10,912 bases of DNA from Solobacterium sp. Lineage in GTDB: Bacteria; Bacillota_I; Bacilli_A; Erysipelotrichales; Erysipelotrichaceae. This document shows, piece after piece, positions 6,024 to 10,912 of this stretch. The stretch is taken from contig JAFOLE010000205.1 in the NCBI GenBank assembly GCA_017419465.1, forward strand, positions 1-10,912, in the 5' to 3' direction. A model generated the notes under the pieces. It was not told where the DNA came from, searched no databases, and saw only the letters and a program-made list of their open reading frames with translations. The position numbers and the translations under genes were made by a program. Position 1 is the first letter of the stretch; each line of letters begins with the position of its first letter.

Positions 6024-6038
6024 CGCTCTGGACATATG

Positions 6039-6066
6039 AAAAAGGAGTCCGTAATTATCGGACCCC
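6039..6066 (-). terminator. pnp: Intrinsic terminator of pnp
   Basis: On the minus strand GGGGTCCG (6066-6059) pairs with CGGACTCC (6051-6044), eight pairs including one G-U, with a 7 nt loop and five T residues (6043-6039). It lies 21 nt after the pnp stop and should separate pnp from the trmB-murC operon. Confidence 0.85.
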
Positions 6067-6087
6067 CTTATTCAGCATGAATGCAGA

Positions 6088-8334
6088 TTACTCTTCCCGT
6101 CTGCGGAACACACGGCGCTCCACCTTGGAGGAGCTGAAGCTGTCGCCGGAGCGGCGGTCACGGTGCTGGTTGCTGCGGTTGTTGTTTCCGCGCGGAGCCT
6201 TCTTCGGCTCTACATAGCCTTCCGGCTTTTCCGTGCATGCACGCGCACTTACCTTGACCTTGCCGGTATTCTCGTCAACGGCGATAACCTTGACATGAAT
6301 CTTATCTCCGACATGGAGTGCATCATTGATGTTTTCGGTGCGTTCCCAGCTGATTTCGGATACATGGAGAAGCGCATCCGTTCCCTGGAAGAGGTTTACG
6401 AACGCAAAGCTTTCACGTACTTCGGAAACCGTTGCGTCGAACTCATCGCCGACCTTGGCTTCACGGGTGATATCCTCAATGATTGCCTTGGCCTTGTTGA
6501 TCATCTCACGATCCATATGGTAGATGGCAATGGTGCCGTCTTCCTGAACATCGATCTTGACCTGATCGCAGTCTTCAATAATCTGGTTGATCGTCTTTCC
6601 GCCGGTTCCGATGACATCACGGATCTTCTCGGTCGGAATATGCAGAACTGCAAACTTCGGTGCCCACTTGGAAACATCCGGACGCGGCTCACTGATCGCA
6701 GTTTCCATGTTGTCGAGGATCTCCATACGGCCCTTATGTGCCTGTGCCAGAGCCTCCTTGAGGATCTGCTCGGAAATACCGTCAACCTTGATATCCATCT
6801 GCAGTGCGGTAATACCCTTACGTGTACCGGCAACCTTGAAGTCCATATCGCCGTAGTGGTCTTCCATACCCTGAATATCCGTGAGGATGGAATAGGTATC
6901 ACCAACCGTAATAAGACCCATTGCGACACCGGCAACCATCGCCTTGATCGGAACACCTGCCGCCATCAGCGACATTGTGCCGGCACAGATACTTGCCTGG
7001 GAAGAGGAACCGTTGGATTCCACAACTTCCGCACAGGTACGGATGGTGTACGGGAATTCTTCCTTGGAAGGAAGAACCTGCAGGAGTGCACGCTCACCGA
7101 GCGCACCATGACCGATTTCACGGCGTCCCGGAGAACCCATACGTCCGACTTCACCGACGGAGAACGGCGGGAAGTTGTACTGATGCATGAAACGCTTCTC
7201 GGTCTGGCTTGTCAGATCTTCAATGATCTGTGCTTCACCGAGTGCGCCGAGTGTTGTGACGGAAATAACCTGTGTCTCACCGCGGGTGAACATCGCGCTT
7301 CCGTGTACACGCGGCAGAAGATCAACCTGGGAATCGAGCGGACGGAGCTCATCGAGCTTTCTTCCATCCGGACGGATCTTGTCTTCGGAAATCAGGCGGC
7401 GTACTTCCTGTGCTTCAATTTCAACAGAATATTCACGTGCCTGCTGCTTTGCCTTCTCAACGATCTTTTCGGATGCCCATGTCAGTTCACCGGCAACGCG
7501 CTGAACCATCTCTTCGATGATCTCTTCAACTGCACCGTAACGTTCTTCCTTTGTGCCGTGTGTGGAGACTGCCGCAATAATACGGTCTTTTCCCTTGGCA
7601 TCGATGAACTCACGGATCTGCGGATCGATTTCATACAGAACCACTTCCATCTTCGGCTTTGCGCATGCGGCGATTACCTCGTCCTGAATTGCGCAGAGTT
7701 CCTTGATTGCCTCATGGCCGAACATCAGTGCTTCGAGCATCTCTTCTTCGGAAGCTTCCTTCGCACCGGCCTCAACCATGTTGATGGCAGCCTTGGTTCC
7801 GGCAACTGTCAGATTCAGTGTGGAATTCTCAATCTGCTCTTCGGTCGGGTTGATGATCAGCTGACCGTCGACCTTACCGACAATAACACCGGAAACCGGT
7901 CCGTTAAACGGAATATTGGAAACACAGAGCGCAAGGGATGAACCGAACAGCGCCGTCATGCCCGGATCACGATCCGGATCGCAGGAAAGCACTGTGTTGA
8001 CGATCTGAACTTCATTCCGGAATCCTTCCGCAAACAGCGGACGGATCGGACGGTCGATCTGACGTGCTGTCAGTGTGGCATGCTCTGTCGGTCTGCCTTC
8101 CCGGCGGAGGAAACCGCCCGGAATCTCACCCTTCGCATACATCTTTTCGTTGTAAACAACCGTCAGCGGGAAGAAATCAGTATCCTTCGCCTGAGAACTG
8201 GCGGTAGCGGCGGATAATACCACCGTGTCGTCGTAACGGACCACTACAGATCCGCCGGCCTGCTTTGCAATTTCACCGTTTTCTACAGTGATTGTGCGGC
8301 CATGGAAATCCCAACTTTTCTTAAACTTTTCCAT
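6088..8334 (-). CDS. pnp: Polynucleotide phosphorylase (polyribonucleotide nucleotidyltransferase)
   Basis: PNPase degrades RNA 3' to 5' by phosphorolysis, releasing nucleoside diphosphates, and is a trimeric enzyme of the RNA degradation machinery. The 748-residue protein has, in order, a first RNase PH domain (about 10-145) with GGFLRREGRP (73-82), a helical linker (about 240-310), a second, catalytic RNase PH domain (about 322-550), a KH domain (about 558-620) with IGTGGK (575-580), and an S1 domain (about 626-697). The catalytic residues D492, D498 and K500 in EDHYGDMDFK match D486, D492 and K494 of E. coli. A basic Arg/Asn/Ser-rich tail (about 700-748) makes it some 40 residues longer than the usual 700-710. 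ATG 8334 has only a weak AGG upstream. The gene has its own candidate promoter and terminator, so it is probably monocistronic. Confidence 0.98.
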   Translation of the reverse strand: MEKFKKSWDFHGRTITVENGEIAKQAGGSVVVRYDDTVVLSAATASSQAKDTDFFPLTVVYNEKMYAKGEIPGGFLRREGRPTEHATLTARQIDRPIRPLFAEGFRNEVQIVNTVLSCDPDRDPGMTALFGSSLALCVSNIPFNGPVSGVIVGKVDGQLIINPTEEQIENSTLNLTVAGTKAAINMVEAGAKEASEEEMLEALMFGHEAIKELCAIQDEVIAACAKPKMEVVLYEIDPQIREFIDAKGKDRIIAAVSTHGTKEERYGAVEEIIEEMVQRVAGELTWASEKIVEKAKQQAREYSVEIEAQEVRRLISEDKIRPDGRKLDELRPLDSQVDLLPRVHGSAMFTRGETQVISVTTLGALGEAQIIEDLTSQTEKRFMHQYNFPPFSVGEVGRMGSPGRREIGHGALGERALLQVLPSKEEFPYTIRTCAEVVESNGSSSQASICAGTMSLMAAGVPIKAMVAGVAMGLITVGDTYSILTDIQGMEDHYGDMDFKVAGTRKGITALQMDIKVDGISEQILKEALAQAHKGRMEILDNMETAISEPRPDVSKWAPKFAVLHIPTEKIRDVIGTGGKTINQIIEDCDQVKIDVQEDGTIAIYHMDREMINKAKAIIEDITREAKVGDEFDATVSEVRESFAFVNLFQGTDALLHVSEISWERTENINDALHVGDKIHVKVIAVDENTGKVKVSARACTEKPEGYVEPKKAPRGNNNRSNQHRDRRSGDSFSSSKVERRVFRRREE

Positions 8335-8381
8335 CTGTCTAAACCTAAAATATATCCTCTTTTCAAAATTTAACCTTGCCC

Positions 8382-8410
8382 ATTGTATAAGGAATTTATC
8401 AATAAAACAA
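8382..8410 (-). promoter_or_regulatory. pnp: Candidate pnp promoter
   Basis: TACAAT (-10, 8387-8382) and TTGTTT (-35, 8410-8405) are separated by 17 nt. Transcription would start near 8375, giving a leader of about 40 nt. It lies between the terminator of the superoxide reductase gene and pnp. The -10 is good (5 of 6), the -35 moderate. Confidence 0.5.
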
Positions 8411-8430
8411 GGATTACCGCCTGTACAAGC

Positions 8431-8465
8431 AATAAAAAAGCATTCCGGAAAGATTCGGAATGCTT
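8431..8465 (-). terminator. Intrinsic terminator of the superoxide reductase gene
   Basis: A perfect 10 bp stem, AAGCATTCCG (8465-8456) with CGGAATGCTT (8447-8438), has an 8 nt loop and runs straight into a T-rich tract (8437-8431). It begins 8 nt after the stop codon. Confidence 0.93.
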
Positions 8466-8473
8466 CTTATGAC

Positions 8474-8851
8474 TCAGAGTTCGGTCTTCCAGAGTCCGTG
8501 GAGATTGCAGTACTCATAGACCGCAACCGGTGCTTCCGCGGTAAGGAATTCCGCATGCGGAGCTTCGCCCGGATTCAGATACTTCACCTGAATGCCACTG
8601 GCTGTCTCAAGCGCCACAAACTGAATGTAGTGTTCTTCAAGCATCGGATGATCGACGGAACCGACATTTACGATCACTTTCTGTCCGTCAACGGTTACGA
8701 CCGGTACATGCTTCTCTGCAGCGCCATCCGTTGTATTGGCCTTGAGGAGAACCATCTCCTCGCCGCAGCACATGGTCGGACACGGGCTTCCCTGTACTTC
8801 AATATGCATTTTCTTGCATTTGTTGCAGCGGTAAACTTTGAATTCCTTCAT
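8474..8851 (-). CDS. dfx: Desulfoferrodoxin (two-iron superoxide reductase)
   Basis: The enzyme reduces superoxide to hydrogen peroxide without making oxygen, a typical defence of anaerobes; electrons usually come from rubredoxin. The 125-residue protein has both iron sites. The rubredoxin-like centre has C9, C12, C28 and C29, the same spacing as in Desulfoarculus baarsii Dfx. The catalytic centre has H48 (EKHVP), H68 (DHPM), H74 (EEHYI), C115 and H118 (YCNLHG), with E46-K47 beside it. An extra Cys24 lies near the first site. ATG 8851 is chosen because AGGAGG stands 9 nt upstream and homology begins there. The frame stays open to ATG 8956, which also has GGAGG before it but adds 35 basic, non-family residues. 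A promoter lies between the two starts, and a terminator follows the gene. Confidence 0.95.
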   Translation of the reverse strand: MKEFKVYRCNKCKKMHIEVQGSPCPTMCCGEEMVLLKANTTDGAAEKHVPVVTVDGQKVIVNVGSVDHPMLEEHYIQFVALETASGIQVKYLNPGEAPHAEFLTAEAPVAVYEYCNLHGLWKTEL

Positions 8852-8860
8852 TATCTTATT

Positions 8861-8866
8861 CCTCCT
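8861..8866 (-). promoter_or_regulatory. dfx: Consensus Shine-Dalgarno site of dfx
   Basis: AGGAGG on the minus strand lies 9 nt before ATG 8851. It is the best ribosome binding site in the window and sets the start of the superoxide reductase. Confidence 0.85.
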
Positions 8867-8887
8867 GTGAATCCTGTTTCTAACATA

Positions 8888-8916
8888 ATTATGATTGATT
8901 CGATCTTTAGATGCAA
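8888..8916 (-). promoter_or_regulatory. dfx: Candidate dfx promoter, with palindrome over the -10 box
   Basis: CATAAT (-10, 8893-8888, 5 of 6) and TTGCAT (-35, 8916-8911, weak) are separated by exactly 17 nt. Transcription near 8881 would give a 30 nt leader with the AGGAGG site. The -10 is part of a 10 bp perfect palindrome CATAATTATG (8884-8893), which could be an operator core, for example for an AT-rich Fur/PerR-type site; the flanks do not extend the symmetry. Confidence 0.5.
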
Positions 8917-8919
8917 TCG

Positions 8920-8936
8920 GAGAGTGCCGTACTCTC
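8920..8936. repeat. Short inverted repeat upstream of the dfx promoter
   Basis: GAGAGT (8920-8925) and ACTCTC (8931-8936) form a perfect 6 bp stem with a 5 nt loop. No T-run follows on either strand, so it is not a standard terminator. It sits between the permease stop and the dfx -35 box and could be an operator or a 3'-end RNA stem. Confidence 0.5.
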
Positions 8937-8960
8937 AGTTTACCCGGTGTTTTCATGATT

Positions 8961-8965
8961 CCTCC
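8961..8965 (-). promoter_or_regulatory. Second Shine-Dalgarno-like site before in-frame ATG 8956
   Basis: GGAGG lies between the permease stop (8970-8968) and ATG 8956 with only a 4 nt spacer. The ATG opens a frame that reads 35 codons and then continues in frame through dfx. It would be used only on read-through transcripts from the permease gene. Confidence 0.4.
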
Positions 8966-8967
8966 GT

Positions 8968-10912
8968 TTATTCCACGCTTTTCAGGGATTCCACCATTTT
9001 TACGGTATTCAGCTTTTTACGCATGACAAGATTCACTGCGGCGCCAAACAGCAGCGTCAGGGTGAATGCATACACGTATGTCATCGGTTCTACCCCTCTT
9101 CCGAACATTACATTCGTCAGTTCCACTTCACGCATGATATATCCGGACAGCAGTTTTCCAGCCGGCAGTCCGATCAGTGCGCCGAGTGCGACCATGATGT
9201 TGTTTTCGTGATAGATGTAGTTCTGCACTTCCCTGCGGCGGAAGCCGAGTACTTTCAGCGTTGCGATTTCCCGCATACGCTCGGAGATATTTACATTTGT
9301 AAGATTTCCAAGAACGACAAATGCAAGTCCCATGGAAGCCGCCACAAGAACAATCACAACCCCGTCAATGCCCTGGATCATCGTTTCAAAGTTACGGATC
9401 ACAAAGTCCACAAAATCGACAGACTCCACGCCGTTTACCGCAGCGGCGGCAGCCTTCACTTCCTCATCCGCCGTAATTCCGTCCTTCAGCCGCAGAAACA
9501 GCGTATTCGTTTCCGGTTCCGCACCATACAGTGTCCGATAGGTATTCTGCGTCATCATGACATAGTGATATACATACATCTCTGTGATTCCGCTGATCAC
9601 CACCTGCCTTCGTATGCCTTCCTGGCTTTCAAGATAGATTTCATCTCCCACCGACAGTGAAAGATTTTCCGCCATCTTCTCACTGATGATGACCTTTCCT
9701 TCTGCCGGAACAAGCGGTTCGTGGCCGACGCGCTCACGCAGATTGTATACATCCTTCATTATGGAACTGTCGCGGAACACTTCCACGGTAGCCACTTCTT
9801 CCGTTTCCCCGTCCGGACTTACAATTCCGCTGTATTCCGCCGCCGGAATGACCGCTCCGGTGGTCTTCTGCGCAAGAAGATCTGCCGTTACCGCCTCCGC
9901 ATCGACCGGTGTTTCACCGGTCATATCCAGATGCACACGCGCATCAAACCTGGAGATTTCGCTGAACTGTATATTCACGATGTTGTTGATGGAATCTGAG
10001 ATGCCAAAGCCCGTCACAAGCAGCGCCGTACAGCCGCCGACGCCAAGAACCGTCATCGCCATGCGGCGTTTGTATCGTGCAAGATTACGGATCGTGACCT
10101 TCCAGGAGAAGGAAATCCGGTTCCAGATCAGCCCGACTTTTTCCAACAGGATATCCTTTCCAACCTTCGGTGCTTTCGGACGCATGATGACAGAAGGCAC
10201 TTCCTTCATATCATCATGGAGTACATATCCGGTCACTGCCATCATCATGAGGATAAACACGGAAGACGCAGTCAGAATCAGCACCCACGGAATCTCCATC
10301 TGCATTTTCGGCAGGATATAAAGCATCTTCCAGGTGTTGTAGATAATGATTGGGAATGTCGCAAGACCAACCGCTGTTCCAAGCACGCAGCCAAACAGAC
10401 CGGCAAGTGCCGCATAACTGAGATAGACAAAGGAACACTGCGCAGGATGGTAACCGAGCGCACGGAGAATACCGATCTGTCCCCGTTCCTCATTCACAAG
10501 ACGCGTCATGGTCGTAAGGCAGACCAGCGCCGCAACCGCAATGAAGAATGCCGGGAAGATTCTGGCGATCGCTGCCATCTGATTGATCGTTCCGCGGTAG
10601 GTTTCCGAAGAATAATGCTGGGAGCGGTCAAGTATGGTCCACTCTGCCTCCGGCATTGCCTCAATCTCCGCAAGCGCATCATCCAGCTTCACTTTGGCAT
10701 CATCCAGTTCCTGCTTTCCATCTGCCTTCTGTGTTTCAAATTCGAGAATGGATGAATTCAGTGTCTTCCGGCCATCGGCAAGCAATGCGATGCTTTCCGA
10801 GATCGTATTCCAGCCGTCATTGATTTCCGCCTGTCCTTCTGCCAGTCCCTGTTCCAGTTCCGCAAGGCCTCTGGCAAGTTCTGCCTCTCCGTTTCGAAGT
10901 TCGGCTTCTGCA
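8968..10912 (-). CDS. FtsX-family ABC transporter permease, N-terminus beyond window
   Basis: Only the last 647 residues are inside the window. The frame is open to the right edge, so the real start lies outside; an in-frame TTG at 10785 is not the start. Visible residues 1-85 are a charged helical, probably extracytoplasmic coiled coil with repeated G-x-x-E-L units. The first FtsX permease unit follows, with FPAFFIAVAALVCLTTM at about 119-136, the loop RLVNEERGQIGILRALGY at about 137-154, and hydrophobic segments near 161-186 and 209-231. A further segment (about 285-304) leads into an external MacB-like domain (about 305-512). The second FtsX unit has segments near 516-537, 572-593 and 610-630 and the loop ERMREIATLKVLGF (about 545-558). 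This architecture fits large Firmicute permeases that partner a separate ATPase, presumably encoded upstream. The substrate is unknown; peptide or lipid export or remodelling is typical of the superfamily. Confidence 0.92.
   Translation of the reverse strand, partial: AEAELRNGEAELARGLAELEQGLAEGQAEINDGWNTISESIALLADGRKTLNSSILEFETQKADGKQELDDAKVKLDDALAEIEAMPEAEWTILDRSQHYSSETYRGTINQMAAIARIFPAFFIAVAALVCLTTMTRLVNEERGQIGILRALGYHPAQCSFVYLSYAALAGLFGCVLGTAVGLATFPIIIYNTWKMLYILPKMQMEIPWVLILTASSVFILMMMAVTGYVLHDDMKEVPSVIMRPKAPKVGKDILLEKVGLIWNRISFSWKVTIRNLARYKRRMAMTVLGVGGCTALLVTGFGISDSINNIVNIQFSEISRFDARVHLDMTGETPVDAEAVTADLLAQKTTGAVIPAAEYSGIVSPDGETEEVATVEVFRDSSIMKDVYNLRERVGHEPLVPAEGKVIISEKMAENLSLSVGDEIYLESQEGIRRQVVISGITEMYVYHYVMMTQNTYRTLYGAEPETNTLFLRLKDGITADEEVKAAAAAVNGVESVDFVDFVIRNFETMIQGIDGVVIVLVAASMGLAFVVLGNLTNVNISERMREIATLKVLGFRRREVQNYIYHENNIMVALGALIGLPAGKLLSGYIMREVELTNVMFGRGVEPMTYVYAFTLTLLFGAAVNLVMRKKLNTVKMVESLKSVE

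Noticed and set aside
6163..7941. A 592-codon open frame on the plus strand opposite pnp
   Set aside because: It is the mirror of a strongly coded pnp gene, lacks any family resemblance, and has Cys/Leu/Asn-rich composition typical of antisense frames.
8396..8401. TTGATA as -35 box of pnp
   Set aside because: Although close to consensus, no -10-like hexamer lies 16-18 nt downstream; TACAAT is far too near.
8920..8936. Terminator of the ABC permease
   Set aside because: The hairpin is short and has no T-run on the minus strand.
10783..10785. TTG at 10785 as the start of the ABC permease
   Set aside because: The frame remains open through the right edge with the same coiled-coil pattern, so the gene simply continues outside the window.

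Overview
The window looks like a chromosomal segment of a low-to-mid-GC Firmicute (Bacillota). The Shine-Dalgarno sites are strong, promoters are sigma-A-like, intrinsic terminators have U-tracts, and the gluconate 5-dehydrogenase-like protein closely resembles the streptococcal one. An Erysipelotrichia-type host is my best guess, but that rests on overall feel, not on a marker gene. Every gene I accept is on the minus strand, so transcription runs from high to low coordinates. I see no mobile element, CRISPR array, tRNA or rRNA.

In transcription order: (1) 10912-8968, the C-terminal 647 residues of a large FtsX-type ABC transporter permease whose start lies outside the window. (2) 8851-8474, a two-iron superoxide reductase (desulfoferrodoxin) with its own candidate promoter and a textbook terminator. 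(3) 8334-6088, polynucleotide phosphorylase, again with its own promoter and terminator. (4) 6011-1681, a probable five-gene operon: a small XpaC-like helical protein, trmB (tRNA m7G46 methyltransferase), a putative lipoprotein, a long disordered acidic/proline-rich protein, and murC (peptidoglycan precursor ligase). Junctions are tight (9 nt, an ATGA overlap, a 78-85 nt gap, 3 nt), and a terminator folds across the murC stop codon. (5) 1479-1, a catabolic operon with a short-chain dehydrogenase of the gluconate 5-dehydrogenase/DhuD type and KDPG aldolase (cut by the window edge). It is preceded by a promoter and two candidate LacI-family-like operators.

Functionally, the right and middle parts are housekeeping: RNA decay, tRNA modification, cell wall synthesis and oxygen defence. 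The left end is an accessory sugar-acid pathway that feeds 2-keto-3-deoxy-6-phosphogluconate into pyruvate and glyceraldehyde 3-phosphate. The least explained items are the disordered protein upstream of murC, with two copies of a VISP[MI][FY]G motif; the unrecognised lipoprotein; the in-frame upstream start of the superoxide reductase; the possible leaderless start of the XpaC-like gene; and the paired operators of the sugar-acid operon. I found no clearly new multi-gene system.
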